DNA of 64,000 nt, taken from positions 62,001 through 126,000 of the forward strand of contig NZ_PITQ01000009.1 in the NCBI RefSeq assembly GCF_002834385.1, written 5' to 3'. How positions within the stretch are numbered: position 1 is the first letter of the stretch; each line of letters starts with the position of its first letter. The notes under the pieces are model-generated. The model saw nothing but the letters and a program-made list of their open reading frames with translations. It did not search any database and was not told the origin of the DNA. This document shows, piece by piece, positions 38,095-47,041 of the stretch. The position numbers and the translations under genes were made by a program. Source of the stretch: Rahnella sp. AA. GTDB taxonomy: Bacteria > Pseudomonadota > Gammaproteobacteria > Enterobacterales > Enterobacteriaceae.

Positions 38095-39114
38095 CTATTC
38101 AATAAAGACCGGACGTTTTTCGCGCAGCGACTTCAGCCCTTCCCGGACCAGTATCAGCGCCATTTTCCCGTCGTGACCGGTGACCTGCGTTTCGGTGTCG
38201 TGACGGATGGCGTCGATAAAGGCTTCGGCTTCGCGTACGTAGGCTTCCTGATATAACTTCGTCCAGGACGGCATAGATTGCGCCTGAATGGTTTTGTCGC
38301 GCGTCACTACTTCCACGTTATTGCTGTTCTGGCGGCCAACTTTGACAATGCCGTGTGTACCGAGAATTTCCGCGCGGGCATCGTAGCCGTACTGGACGTA
38401 CTGCGCGCCGTCGATCATGCCGATGATGCCGTTGGTGAATTGCATCATGACTGCGCAGGTGTCGTAATAATCAGGGTATTCCGCAGATTTTTCCGGTGAA
38501 CGGAAATTATGGCCGATGACGTGGATCATGCTCACTTCGGCTCCGGCGTACCACCTGAGCGTATCGAGATCGTGGCTGTTCACTTCAGCAACCGGCCCGC
38601 CACTTTTTGAAATATCGAACATCCACTCTTTAGGCTCGCTCGGGCCATGCGTCAGTGATTTCAGTAACGTCACTTCACCAACGGTTTTATTTTCAATCAC
38701 CTCTTTGCCCGTTTTAAAATTCTCATCAAAACGGCGCATAAAGCCCAACTGTAATTTGACGTTATGTTCCCGGCACGCGTCGATCATGTCGTTGCATTCT
38801 TCTTCCGTTCCGGCCATCGGCTTTTCGCAGAAAATATGTTTTCCGGCTTTCGCGGCGGCAACCACAATATCCCGGTGTAAATGTGTGGGTGTCACCACCA
38901 CAATAGCGTCAATGCTTTCGTTATTCAGGGCTTCGCGATAATCGGTATATTGATATTCCACCTGAAGTTCTTTCTGTACTTCCGCCAGATTTTCCGCGTC
39001 GGGATCGCATATTGCCATTAACCGGGCATGACGGAGATTGCCGTTATAATTCCGGGCATGAATCATCCCCGCGCGGCCACAGCCAATCAGGCACACATTA
39101 ATCATTTTATTCAT
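38095..39114 (-). CDS. Gfo/Idh/MocA-family dehydrogenase (inositol dehydrogenase-like)
   Basis: A 339-residue NAD(P)-dependent oxidoreductase. The Rossmann motif is NVCLIGCGRAGMIHARNY. The catalytic lysine is in HIFCEKPMAGT (EKP motif). The C-terminal sheet domain contains VAEVNSHDLDTLRWY with the family histidine. Relatives oxidise inositols or cyclic sugars at a ring hydroxyl. Last gene of a five-gene minus-strand unit starting with a PTS EIIA at 42233, which suggests it acts on the imported sugar phosphate. Confidence 0.88.
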   Translation of the reverse strand: MNKMINVCLIGCGRAGMIHARNYNGNLRHARLMAICDPDAENLAEVQKELQVEYQYTDYREALNNESIDAIVVVTPTHLHRDIVVAAAKAGKHIFCEKPMAGTEEECNDMIDACREHNVKLQLGFMRRFDENFKTGKEVIENKTVGEVTLLKSLTHGPSEPKEWMFDISKSGGPVAEVNSHDLDTLRWYAGAEVSMIHVIGHNFRSPEKSAEYPDYYDTCAVMMQFTNGIIGMIDGAQYVQYGYDARAEILGTHGIVKVGRQNSNNVEVVTRDKTIQAQSMPSWTKLYQEAYVREAEAFIDAIRHDTETQVTGHDGKMALILVREGLKSLREKRPVFIE

Positions 39115-39180
39115 TTTCAGCCTCAGTCAGGGCACGTTTCGTTATTTACCGGCCTGCATCACAGGCCAGTTTCCTGAATG

Positions 39181-39858
39181 CTATTTCGCGGCAATGAGTT
39201 CATTGACGATTTGTATTCCCGCAGAACTGCCCAGACGCGTTGCGCCCGCGTCAATCATGGCAAGCGCGTCACTCAGTGTGCGAATTCCACCCGCAGCTTT
39301 AACCTGAACGTGTTCCCCCGCGTGTTCCTTCATTAGTCTGACATGTTCAGTCGTTGCGCCCGCCGTGCCGAATCCGGTGGAGGTTTTAACAAAGCCTGGT
39401 TTCACTTCTGAGGCGATTTTTGCCACGTTGATAATCTCTTCTGTCGTCAGGTAACAGGTTTCGAAAATGACTTTCGACACAATCCCGGCTTTATTGGCGA
39501 CAGCCACCAGCGCGGCCATTTCCGCTCTGATATACGCGTAGTCATGCTCTTTGACTTTGCCGACATTGAGCAGGTAATCGAATTCCTGGGCGCCATTATT
39601 AACGGCGTCCTGTGCTTCAAACACTTTGGCAGCGATGGTCATCTGGCCCAGCGGAAAACCAATCGCCGCGCCGGTCAGCACCGATGAACCTTTCAGCATT
39701 TCGCGGCAGGTGGCGACCGGCCAGGAGTTGATGGCGACTGAAGCAAAACCGTATTCTTTCGCTTCATCACACAGTTTTTGGAAATCATCTTTGGTCGCAT
39801 ACGCATGAAGATTGGTATGGTCAAAGAATGCAGCCAGTTTTTCAGCAGAATATTTCAT
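39181..39858 (-). CDS. DeoC-family aldolase (deoxyribose-phosphate aldolase-like)
   Basis: A 225-residue class I aldolase. The Schiff-base lysine is K158 in GFVKTSTGF, the assisting lysine is K187 in VKAAGGIRT, and an aspartate sits in EFDYLLNVG. True DeoC cleaves 2-deoxyribose 5-phosphate to glyceraldehyde 3-phosphate and acetaldehyde. Here no deoA/B/D genes are near; the neighbours are PTS, HPr and sugar dehydrogenase genes. The real substrate may therefore be another phosphorylated deoxy- or keto-sugar. Confidence 0.88.
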   Translation of the reverse strand: MKYSAEKLAAFFDHTNLHAYATKDDFQKLCDEAKEYGFASVAINSWPVATCREMLKGSSVLTGAAIGFPLGQMTIAAKVFEAQDAVNNGAQEFDYLLNVGKVKEHDYAYIRAEMAALVAVANKAGIVSKVIFETCYLTTEEIINVAKIASEVKPGFVKTSTGFGTAGATTEHVRLMKEHAGEHVQVKAAGGIRTLSDALAMIDAGATRLGSSAGIQIVNELIAAK

Positions 39859-39938
39859 TTTCTATTCCTTAATCAGGTTTCAGTATTCAGGGAATTGCCT
39901 GCCGGCAAATAAATTTATGGGTTACGACGAAAATGGAT

Positions 39939-40208
39939 TCAGCCCGCCTCTTCCACCAGCGTGGATAAATACTGGCTCAGTATTTCGCTGGCCTCTTTGT
40001 CCTGTTCGCCTTCGCAAAGTAAAGTAATCGTCGAATCATGAACGATGCCGAGTTTCATCAGCGCCAGCATACTTTTGCCATCGGCTTCTTTTTCTTTATT
40101 CACCAGTCTGACGTTGCAGTTGAATTTCTTCGCCATTTTCGAAAATGTTGCGCAGGGACGACTGTGAAATCCCATGGGATTAATAAAACGTATTTTCGAT
40201 GTAATCAT
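39939..40208 (-). CDS. HPr-family phosphocarrier protein (paralogue)
   Basis: An 89-residue HPr domain. The phosphorylated histidine H15 and R17 are in NPMGFHSRPCATF, and S46 is kept in DGKSMLALM, all at canonical HPr positions. It would pass phosphate from Enzyme I to the EIIA of this locus. It lies 26 bp after the EIIBC gene. It is unlike housekeeping PtsH in sequence, so a dedicated copy is likely. Confidence 0.92.
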   Translation of the reverse strand: MITSKIRFINPMGFHSRPCATFSKMAKKFNCNVRLVNKEKEADGKSMLALMKLGIVHDSTITLLCEGEQDKEASEILSQYLSTLVEEAG

Positions 40209-40234
40209 AACGTTCTGCTTCCTTATTAATGTTT

Positions 40235-41659
40235 TTAAACAGCCAGCACGGATTTATTAAATTTAGCCTTGCGGTATAACCCGTAAATAATGCCGCCGGT
40301 CAGTCCGCCGCTGAGAATAGCCATTACCCAAAGTAAACCGTGCGTGACGAGCGGAAGAATAATCAGCCCGCCGTGCGGGGCTGGCACCGCAACTTTAAAG
40401 AAGAACGTCAGCGTGGCACCGATCGAGGCGCTCAGCATGAGTATCGGGATCACACGCAGCGGATCTTTTGCGGCAAAGGGGATCGCGCCTTCGGCAATAA
40501 ACGTCGCGCTGAGAATAAAGTTCACCAGCCCGGCGGCCTGTTCTTCTTTTTCGAAATACTTTCTGAACATCACGGTCGCAAAGGCAATCACCAGCGGCGG
40601 CACCATGCTGGCGGTCATGACGCCGGCCATAAATAATGCGTTGCCTTGCTCTGCCAGCAACATCGTTCCCGTAACGTACGCGGCTTTATTCACCGGGCCG
40701 CCGAGGTCAAACGCGCTCATACAGCCAATCACAATGCCGAGCAATAACGGGTTCGCGTGTTCCAGCCCGGCCAGCCACACCATCATGCCTTTATTTAATG
40801 CCGCGATGGTCGAACCGGCAGAAAGCATGAAGACGCCGACCACCAGAACACCCATCAGCGGCATCAGGAAGATGGACTTGAAACCTTCCAGCGAACGGGG
40901 AAATGACCGGGTGATGTGCAGCATCCATTTCATGAAATAACCGGCGAAAAAGCCCGCGATAATGCCGCCGAGAAAGCCTGCGCCGATGTCAGTCGCCAGC
41001 AGGCCGCCGACGAATCCGGCCACAAAACCGGGGCGGTTCGAAATGGAGTACGCGATAAACGCGGTGAAGACCGGCACCATTAAGGAAAACGAGAGTTTGC
41101 CGAGTTTAAAAAGGCTGGCGGCAATCGGGTTGTATTGCGCGCTGGTCGGGTCAAATGAGTAAATGCCCCAGAAGAAGGAAATGGCGATTAACACACCGCC
41201 CGCGACCACAAACGGCAACATGTTCGACACGCCGTTCATCAGGGAAATATAGACAGACCGCCCGGCGCCCTGACGCTCTGCTTTTTCGGCGGCAGGTTTT
41301 TCATGATCAGGGGTTGCGGTTTGTTCGTGCCGGTAAACGTCTTCTTCACCGGCCATCGCCCTGGCCACCAGTTCAGTGGCTTTTTTAACGCCGTGGCCGA
41401 CCGATGCGCGGATTAACGGCTTACCGTCGAAGCGTGCCATTTCCACCGCTTTGTCGGACGCCAGAATCACCATATCGGCCCGGGCGATTTCTTCTGCCGT
41501 CAGCGCGTTTTCAATGCCCACGGCCCCGTTGGTTTCAACGCGGATCCCCGCACCGGCTTTTTCAGCGGCCTTTTTCAGTGCGGCTTCCGCCATAAACGTA
41601 TGGGCGATCCCCGTCGGACATCCCGTTACTGCGACAAAAAACTTTTCTCTGGTCGACAT
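40235..41659 (-). CDS. PTS fructose-family EIIBC component
   Basis: A 474-residue fusion of EIIB (residues ~1-100) and EIIC membrane domain (from ~135). The phospho-cysteine is C14 in AVTGCPTGIAHTFMAEAAL. The EIIC part has about eight or nine hydrophobic segments, including ASLFKLGKLSFSLMVPVFTAFIAY and GGPVNKAAY. Fructose-family carriers take up ketoses and related sugars as phosphates. There is no phosphofructokinase (fruK) in the locus, so simple fructose use is unlikely. Confidence 0.92.
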   Translation of the reverse strand: MSTREKFFVAVTGCPTGIAHTFMAEAALKKAAEKAGAGIRVETNGAVGIENALTAEEIARADMVILASDKAVEMARFDGKPLIRASVGHGVKKATELVARAMAGEEDVYRHEQTATPDHEKPAAEKAERQGAGRSVYISLMNGVSNMLPFVVAGGVLIAISFFWGIYSFDPTSAQYNPIAASLFKLGKLSFSLMVPVFTAFIAYSISNRPGFVAGFVGGLLATDIGAGFLGGIIAGFFAGYFMKWMLHITRSFPRSLEGFKSIFLMPLMGVLVVGVFMLSAGSTIAALNKGMMVWLAGLEHANPLLLGIVIGCMSAFDLGGPVNKAAYVTGTMLLAEQGNALFMAGVMTASMVPPLVIAFATVMFRKYFEKEEQAAGLVNFILSATFIAEGAIPFAAKDPLRVIPILMLSASIGATLTFFFKVAVPAPHGGLIILPLVTHGLLWVMAILSGGLTGGIIYGLYRKAKFNKSVLAV

Positions 41660-41777
41660 GATTCTGGCTCCATAAAGGGTGACTTTTCCGGCCTGTCATT
41701 TACTGCTGATTCACTCTGTTGATTGTCGTTTTCTATCGATATCAGATGAATTCAGGCCAGAACAGAACGTGAAATGG

Positions 41778-42233
41778 TTAATCAACGTAACGGGTCATGA
41801 TTTCAATGACCTGCGCTTCATCCTTTGCCGCAGCAATCTGGTCACGGAAATCATCTTCCATAATCGCGCCCGCGAGTTTCATCAGGATCCTGATGTGTTC
41901 ATCACCCGCGCTTTCTGCCGGAACGGCAATCATGAAAACGTACTGCGCCCGGTCATCTTCTTCGGCATCCCATAAAACCGGCCTCGCCAGCCGGGCAAAG
42001 GCAACAACCGGCAACGCAACTGCGTCACTCTTGCCGTGCGGGATGGCGAAGTCGTAGCCGACTGCCGTTGAGAACTCAACTTCTCTTTTACGGATAGCCG
42101 CCATGAAGTGTTCGAAACCACCCGGCTTCAGGCAGCCGGTCGCTTCGATCTTTTTGCCCATCTGCCGCAGAACGTCGTCTTTATCCTCAACGTCCAGACG
42201 CAACATTACGGTGTCTTCTGAAAAAATCCTCAT
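41778..42233 (-). CDS. PTS EIIA component, fructose/mannitol type
   Basis: A 151-residue PTS_EIIA_2 domain. The phosphorylated histidine is H66 in YDFAIPHGKSDAV. First gene of the minus-strand unit, 118 bp ahead of EIIBC. It is divergent from the zinc dehydrogenase gene across a 190-bp region with repeated operator-like words. Confidence 0.92.
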   Translation of the reverse strand: MRIFSEDTVMLRLDVEDKDDVLRQMGKKIEATGCLKPGGFEHFMAAIRKREVEFSTAVGYDFAIPHGKSDAVALPVVAFARLARPVLWDAEEDDRAQYVFMIAVPAESAGDEHIRILMKLAGAIMEDDFRDQIAAAKDEAQVIEIMTRYVD

Positions 42234-42257
42234 ACTGGCTGTCCTTTTTGCTGTTAA

Positions 42258-42302
42258 TTATCGTTTATTATCGTTTATGCGTGAATCAAGAGCAAAACGA
42301 TA
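42258..42302. promoter_or_regulatory. Tandem and inverted TATCGTTT words, likely DeoR-type operator
   Basis: TTATCGTTTA occurs twice in tandem with a 10-bp period (42258-42267, 42268-42277). An inverted AAACGATA follows at 42295-42302. All three lie in the 190-bp divergent region between the EIIA gene and the zinc dehydrogenase gene. This fits a cooperative operator for the DeoR regulator encoded at 43485. Confidence 0.6.
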
Positions 42303-42423
42303 GTAAACAATTGACATCGGTAATTACATGACTAAACTCACAAGAATTCACATTGAGTCGATTTTTTGATCAACACCCCGTTAAGCAAAAGACGCTCCGT
42401 CCTGTAACCATTGAGAGGCTGTT

Positions 42424-43461
42424 ATGAAAGCAATTCAGTTATTTGCCAAAGGTGAACTCCGTTTAACCGATCTGCCTGAACCCGAAATCGCGCCAGACGA
42501 AGTGCTGCTGGCCTGTAAAGTCGGGGCGATTTGCGGTACCGATTTGCGGATGTTTGCCAATGGCCATCGCCAGTCACCGCAGGCGTTAACGCTGGGGCAT
42601 GAATTATCGGGCGTCATTGAGAAAACCGGGGCGAACGTCAGCCCGGAATGGCGTGTGGGAATGCGCGTGGCGGTTGCCCCTAACTACGGATGCGGCACCT
42701 GCGACAGCTGCATCAGCGGCAATACGCAAACCTGCAAGGATTTCCAGGCGCTGGGTATTCAGAAAAACGGCGCATTTGCCCGTTATGTGGTGATCCCCGC
42801 CCGCGCCGTGCAGCAGGGAAATATCGTGGCGTTGCCGGACCACGTTTCGTTTGAAGAAGGCGCGCTGATTGAGCCTTTTTCCTGCGTCTATAATGCCTTC
42901 GAGCGCTGCCATACCCGCGTCGGCGATACGGTTTTGGTGATCGGCGCGGGGCCAATTGGCCTGATGCACGCCATGCTGCATAAAGCGGCGGGTGCCGGAA
43001 AAGTGCTGATCAGTGACATCAACCCGGAACGGCTGGCGATGGCGTGCAATTTTGATCCGGACTTTGTGCCGGTTAGCGGCACCGATACGCTGGCCGACGT
43101 CATGCGCATTACGCAAAATCGCGGCTGTGACGTGGTGATTACGGCGGCGTCGAGTGCGGAAATTCAGTCGCTGGCCTTTGAACTGACGGCGCTGAATGGC
43201 CGCGTGCTGTTCTTCGGCGGTTTGCCGCACGGTAAAGAAATGGTCAGCCTGAATACCAACATTATTCATTACCGGCAGATCACGGTGACCGGCATGAGCG
43301 GGCAGAATTTACGTCAGTATCGCGAAAGCCTGAGAATGATTTCCAATGGACTGATTAATCTGAAAGAAATCTTGACTCACAAGTACACTCTTGAACAATA
43401 TGACGAGGCTTTCAGCGCCGCCCGTTCGGGGAAGGCGCTGAAAGTGGCCTTCGTTTTATAA
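42424..43461 (+). CDS. Zinc-dependent medium-chain alcohol/polyol dehydrogenase
   Basis: A 345-residue MDR enzyme. The catalytic zinc ligands are C37 (AICGTD), H59-E60 (GHE) and E150. The structural zinc set is C90, C93, C96, C104. The NAD site is VIGAGPIGLM. Galactitol-1-phosphate and sorbitol dehydrogenases share this layout. It is divergent from the PTS genes and 23 bp upstream of the DeoR regulator. It probably oxidises the polyol or polyol phosphate brought in by the PTS. Confidence 0.9.
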   Translation: MKAIQLFAKGELRLTDLPEPEIAPDEVLLACKVGAICGTDLRMFANGHRQSPQALTLGHELSGVIEKTGANVSPEWRVGMRVAVAPNYGCGTCDSCISGNTQTCKDFQALGIQKNGAFARYVVIPARAVQQGNIVALPDHVSFEEGALIEPFSCVYNAFERCHTRVGDTVLVIGAGPIGLMHAMLHKAAGAGKVLISDINPERLAMACNFDPDFVPVSGTDTLADVMRITQNRGCDVVITAASSAEIQSLAFELTALNGRVLFFGGLPHGKEMVSLNTNIIHYRQITVTGMSGQNLRQYRESLRMISNGLINLKEILTHKYTLEQYDEAFSAARSGKALKVAFVL

Positions 43462-43484
43462 CCTGCCGGACACTGAGAAAAATC

Positions 43485-44288
43485 ATGAACGATCATTCGG
43501 AAGATAAAGTTTTTTCGCTCGAACGCCAGCAAGCCATTCTTGCGTTTGTGGAGGAAAACAAGAAAGCCACGGTCGCCGAGCTTTGCCAGATCTTTAAAGT
43601 CTCGACTTCCACGATCCGTAATGATCTTCGTGAAATGGAAAAGAACATGCTGGTGACGCGGACGCACGGCGGCGTGTTGATCCGCAGTAAAACCGGCGTG
43701 GAAATGATGTCCACGGAAAAAGAGGTCTGCAACCATGATGCGAAAGTCATGGTTGCGCAACTCGCACTTGAGCAGATTGAAGACGGCGATACGCTGTTAC
43801 TCGATACCGGCACCACCACGCTGGAACTGGCGAAAATTCTGGGTGAACGCCAGCAACTGACGGTGATCACCAACGATTTAAAAATTGCCCTGACGCTGGA
43901 AGATTCGCCGGGCGTGGTGAATCTGTTCTTTATTGGCGGCGCGGTGCGCAAACAACTTCACTGCGTGATCCCGTTCAGTAATGACAACAGTTTGTCTGAT
44001 TTGATCATCGATAAAGCCATCATGGGCACCAATGGTTTTACGCTTAAAAATGGCGCGACGACGCCGGATGTGCGGCAGGCGGCATTTAAAAAGAAGATGA
44101 TTGCCTGTTCGACCAGTGTGATTTTGCTGGCGGATTCAACCAAAATAGGCCGTGACGCTTTCGCCAAATTTGCCGATATCTCCGATATCAATATTTTCAT
44201 CACCGACAGCATTAAAGATGACGTCCGTTCAGGGCTGGAAGCGCAGGGAATGTTGGTCTGCAACGGCTCAGCGATAGGCCGCGGGTAA
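43485..44288 (+). CDS. DeoR-family sugar-phosphate-responsive repressor
   Basis: A 267-residue DeoR regulator. The helix-turn-helix is RQQAILAFVEENKKATVAELCQIFKVSTSTIRNDLREME. RTHGGV follows, and the sensor domain contains DTGTTTLELAK, a sugar-phosphate-binding signature. Co-transcribed with the zinc dehydrogenase gene. Likely regulator of both divergent arms through the TATCGTTT repeats. Confidence 0.9.
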   Translation: MNDHSEDKVFSLERQQAILAFVEENKKATVAELCQIFKVSTSTIRNDLREMEKNMLVTRTHGGVLIRSKTGVEMMSTEKEVCNHDAKVMVAQLALEQIEDGDTLLLDTGTTTLELAKILGERQQLTVITNDLKIALTLEDSPGVVNLFFIGGAVRKQLHCVIPFSNDNSLSDLIIDKAIMGTNGFTLKNGATTPDVRQAAFKKKMIACSTSVILLADSTKIGRDAFAKFADISDINIFITDSIKDDVRSGLEAQGMLVCNGSAIGRG

Positions 44289-44400
44289 TAATTGCTATTA
44301 GGTAATCTTCCTAATTGTGCCATGCCGCTGTGCGGGAAACCGGCAGACATCAGGTTTTCCGACTACGCTTAACAGCTGGCACAAACAAAGGAGCACTAAA

Positions 44401-44673
44401 ATGTCGTCTCAAGAATTCGATAACGATGCAGATCGTCTGGCTGATAAGGTCGAAAACAAAGCGAACGAGTTCGCTGGCGAAGCGCAGAAGCAATTTGGGG
44501 ACTTTGTGGACTCACCGAAACATCAGCTGAAAGGCGCGGCGCGCAAATACTCTGCTCAGGCAAGTGACGCGGTTTCGGATGTTGCAGAAAAGATTAAAGA
44601 AAATCCGCTGTCAGGATTGATCGCCGCAGGCGCTATCGGTGTCGTGCTCGGTTTACTGCTTGGCCGCAAATAA
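44401..44673 (+). CDS. DUF883/glycine-zipper membrane-anchored small protein
   Basis: A 90-residue protein related to the ElaB/YqjD group. An acidic, coiled-coil-like N-terminal part (ADRLADKVENKANEFAGEAQ) leads to a C-terminal membrane anchor with glycine zipper (GLIAAGAIGVVLGLLLGRK). Some homologues bind ribosomes at the inner membrane in stationary phase; whether this one does is unknown. The start at 44401 has a GGAG site. A strong terminator follows. Confidence 0.8.
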   Translation: MSSQEFDNDADRLADKVENKANEFAGEAQKQFGDFVDSPKHQLKGAARKYSAQASDAVSDVAEKIKENPLSGLIAAGAIGVVLGLLLGRK

Positions 44674-44705
44674 GCCTTACGGTTAACCAGTCTGAAGCTT
44701 CAGCA

Positions 44706-44735
44706 AAAGAAAGCCCGTCGGGCTTTCTTTGTTTT
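44706..44735 (+). terminator. Terminator after the DUF883 gene
   Basis: AAAGAAAGCCC, GTC, GGGCTTTCTTT gives an 11-bp perfect stem followed by GTTTTATT. It could also work in reverse for rcnA. Confidence 0.92.
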
Positions 44736-44769
44736 ATTGCCTCGTGAATCACCCCGCCGGTTCTCTTCC

Positions 44770-45678
44770 TTACGACGCCAGCCCGATATATCCGTGTACG
44801 CCCATATAAATCCCGACGATACCGATCAGCACGCTGGAAAAATACGGGGCGCGCCGTGCAAGGGTATTGAATCCGCTCCAGCGTTTTGCAACCTGCCGGA
44901 CACTCACCGCCGCGCCGACCCCCACCGTCACCAGCGTTAACGCCAGCCCGAGGCTGAAACACACCACCAGCGCGGCACCCAGCGCCAGGGCTTTCAGCTG
45001 GATGCAAATCAGCAACACGGTGATCGCCGCCGGACACGGGATCAACCCGCCGGTCAGGCCGAAGAACAGAATCTGCCAGTTGGTGACTTCCTGTGTCGCA
45101 AATCGCCGCGCGATATCCCCCGCATGCGCCCTTTCGTGTGCGTCCTGATATTCCTGCGCAGCGACATTAACGCGAAACCCTGTGAGGTTCACCGGCCTGG
45201 CGTGAATGGCGTGAGGCACGCTGGCCGCCTGAAGAATCCCGTGATCGTGATGATGATCATGCGGATGATCGTGGTGGTGGCCATGAGCACCGTGAGCGTG
45301 TGTATGCCCCGCGCCGTTTTGTTGCTGCTTCCACGCGCTTTCCCCACGAAATGTCCGCCAGAACATCCACGTGGCCGTCCCGAGAATAATCACCGCTGAG
45401 ACCATCTGGAGCCAGGGTTCAGCCGATTCGGCGGTGAAACGCTTACTGATGACCATCCCGCCAAACGCAATCAGCCAGACGATGGCAGTATGTGAAACCG
45501 TGGCCGCCAGCCCGAGCATGACGGCCTGCCGGACGGTGCCTTTAATGGCGATGATGAATGCCGCCATCATCGTTTTCGAGTGACCCGGCTCAAGGCCGTG
45601 CAAAACCCCTAACAATATGGCGCTCGGAATAAATACCCAGGCATTACCCTGCTGCAAAAGTGCTGAAAAGTCATTCAT
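44770..45678 (-). CDS. rcnA: Nickel/cobalt efflux protein RcnA
   Basis: Inner-membrane Ni(II)/Co(II) exporter, 302 aa. [16 protein letters not shown] near residue 27 is the NicO/RcnA signature. A histidine-rich cytoplasmic loop runs over residues ~124-147 ([20 protein letters not shown]), and [17 protein letters not shown] lies in the second half. It is divergent from its repressor rcnR with two operator sites between them. Confidence 0.95.
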   Translation of the reverse strand: MNDFSALLQQGNAWVFIPSAILLGVLHGLEPGHSKTMMAAFIIAIKGTVRQAVMLGLAATVSHTAIVWLIAFGGMVISKRFTAESAEPWLQMVSAVIILGTATWMFWRTFRGESAWKQQQNGAGHTHAHGAHGHHHDHPHDHHHDHGILQAASVPHAIHARPVNLTGFRVNVAAQEYQDAHERAHAGDIARRFATQEVTNWQILFFGLTGGLIPCPAAITVLLICIQLKALALGAALVVCFSLGLALTLVTVGVGAAVSVRQVAKRWSGFNTLARRAPYFSSVLIGIVGIYMGVHGYIGLAS

Positions 45679-45714
45679 GTTAATGATTCTCGATTACATT
45701 AGACGAAATGATAG

Positions 45715-45729
45715 TACTCCCCCCCAGTA
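45715..45729. promoter_or_regulatory. RcnR operator 1
   Basis: TACT-CCCCCCC-AGTA. This matches the E. coli RcnR site (TACT-G6-N-AGTA, read on the other strand). It is 36 bp upstream of the rcnA start. Confidence 0.88.
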
Positions 45730-45734
45730 TCAAA

Positions 45735-45749
45735 TACTACCCCCCAGTA
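45735..45749. promoter_or_regulatory. RcnR operator 2
   Basis: TACT-ACCCCCC-AGTA, 20 bp from operator 1, about two helical turns, so both would lie on the same DNA face. Confidence 0.88.
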
Positions 45750-45799
45750 TACCGAAAATGTTATGCTTAATAAGAATCAGCATCATTAACGGAGTTAAC

Positions 45800-46072
45800 A
45801 TGTCTCATACCATCCGCGATAAACAAAAATTGAAAGCGCGAACCAGCAAAATTCAGGGGCAAGTTGCGGCATTACATAAAATGCTGGATGAACCCCATGA
45901 ATGCGCTGCTGTTTTGCAGCAGATCGCGGCAATTCGCGGGGCAGTGAATGGTCTGATGCGGGAAGTCATTAAAGGACATCTTACTGAACATATCGTGCAT
46001 GAAGACGATGTGGTGAAGCGCGAAACCGATCTGGACGTTGTGCTAAGTGTTTTAAATTCCTATATAAAATAA
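45800..46072 (+). CDS. rcnR: Nickel/cobalt-responsive repressor RcnR
   Basis: A 90-residue CsoR/RcnR-family repressor. The metal ligands H3, C35, H60 and H64 fall at exactly the known RcnR positions. The start [11 protein letters not shown] at 45800 has GGAG nearby; the longer frame running into rcnA is spurious. Metal binding releases it from the two operators and turns on rcnA. Confidence 0.96.
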   Translation: MSHTIRDKQKLKARTSKIQGQVAALHKMLDEPHECAAVLQQIAAIRGAVNGLMREVIKGHLTEHIVHEDDVVKRETDLDVVLSVLNSYIK

Positions 46073-46126
46073 TTTCACACCTCACGGGCGATACCCACCG
46101 CCCGGCGTCATTCTGGCCATTACATC

Positions 46127-47041
46127 TCAGTGAACATTATCCGGCGAGATAAAACTGGCTTTCAAAATTTTGCTGTCCCTGAGCGGTGGCAGACCAAAAA
46201 GCCGGCTGTATTCCCGGCTGAACTGCGAAACACTTTCATACCCGACTTCCAGGCTGGCCCGTCCGGCGTCCATATCCAGATTTACCATCAATTTTCGCGC
46301 CTGGTGAAGACGCAAACTTTTCTGATATTGCAGGGGGCTGACACCTGTGACCCTTTTAAAATACTGACGAAACGTTGAAGGGCTCATGAAAACTTTCCCT
46401 GCCAAATCCTCCAGACTGAACGGTTGGGTGTAGTTCTCTTTCAGCCAGGATATTGCACGGGAGATTTTGCTGACTGATTCATTTCTCTGTGCAGCATGCC
46501 GGATGTGTGCACTGCCCTCCCCGTGCAATAAGCGGATCACAATTTCCTTTCTCAGCAACGGCGCCAGTAAAGGATTAAGCACCGGCGATTGCGAGACTTC
46601 AACCATGCGGGTGAAGGCACTGAGCAATCCGGGGTCAGGCGAGCAGATACTCAGTGGCTGATAATTCACGGAACCCGTTCCTGCCGGGCTGCTGACCAGA
46701 TCTATATTTTCGGCCAGCAGACCAGTATCCAGTTTGAATAACAGCCCGACGTAGGGAGATGCCGCCGTTGCCTCGGTGACGCAGGACATGACGGGAACAT
46801 CCAGCGTCGTTAAAAGCAAGCTGCCCGGCCCGTATTCATAGACCTTGCCGCCATGCAGGATTTTTTTCTTCCCCTGGAGGATCAGCGCAATGCTGGGCTC
46901 GTAAATACAGGGGATAAGTTCAGTCGTCAGTGTGCGGCGAAAAGCGATCAGGTCATTATCCAGTATCAACGGCTCGCCGTCTTTTTGGGCAAATTCACTG
47001 ACCAGGGCTGCAAGCATTTTTAGCAAGCTGTCAGTTAACAT
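46127..47041 (-). CDS. AraC-family regulator with AraC_N cupin domain
   Basis: A 304-residue regulator. The N-terminal cupin-like domain (to about residue 190) begins like the YqhC group (CIYEPSIALILQGKKKILHGGKVYEYGPG). Two helix-turn-helices fill the last 100 residues (FSLEDLAGKVFMSPSTFRQYFKRVTGVSPLQYQKSLRL and ASLEVGYESVSQFSREYSRLFG). YqhC responds to aldehydes, but no yqhD-like gene is adjacent, so the target is open. Confidence 0.85.
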   Translation of the reverse strand: MLTDSLLKMLAALVSEFAQKDGEPLILDNDLIAFRRTLTTELIPCIYEPSIALILQGKKKILHGGKVYEYGPGSLLLTTLDVPVMSCVTEATAASPYVGLLFKLDTGLLAENIDLVSSPAGTGSVNYQPLSICSPDPGLLSAFTRMVEVSQSPVLNPLLAPLLRKEIVIRLLHGEGSAHIRHAAQRNESVSKISRAISWLKENYTQPFSLEDLAGKVFMSPSTFRQYFKRVTGVSPLQYQKSLRLHQARKLMVNLDMDAGRASLEVGYESVSQFSREYSRLFGLPPLRDSKILKASFISPDNVH

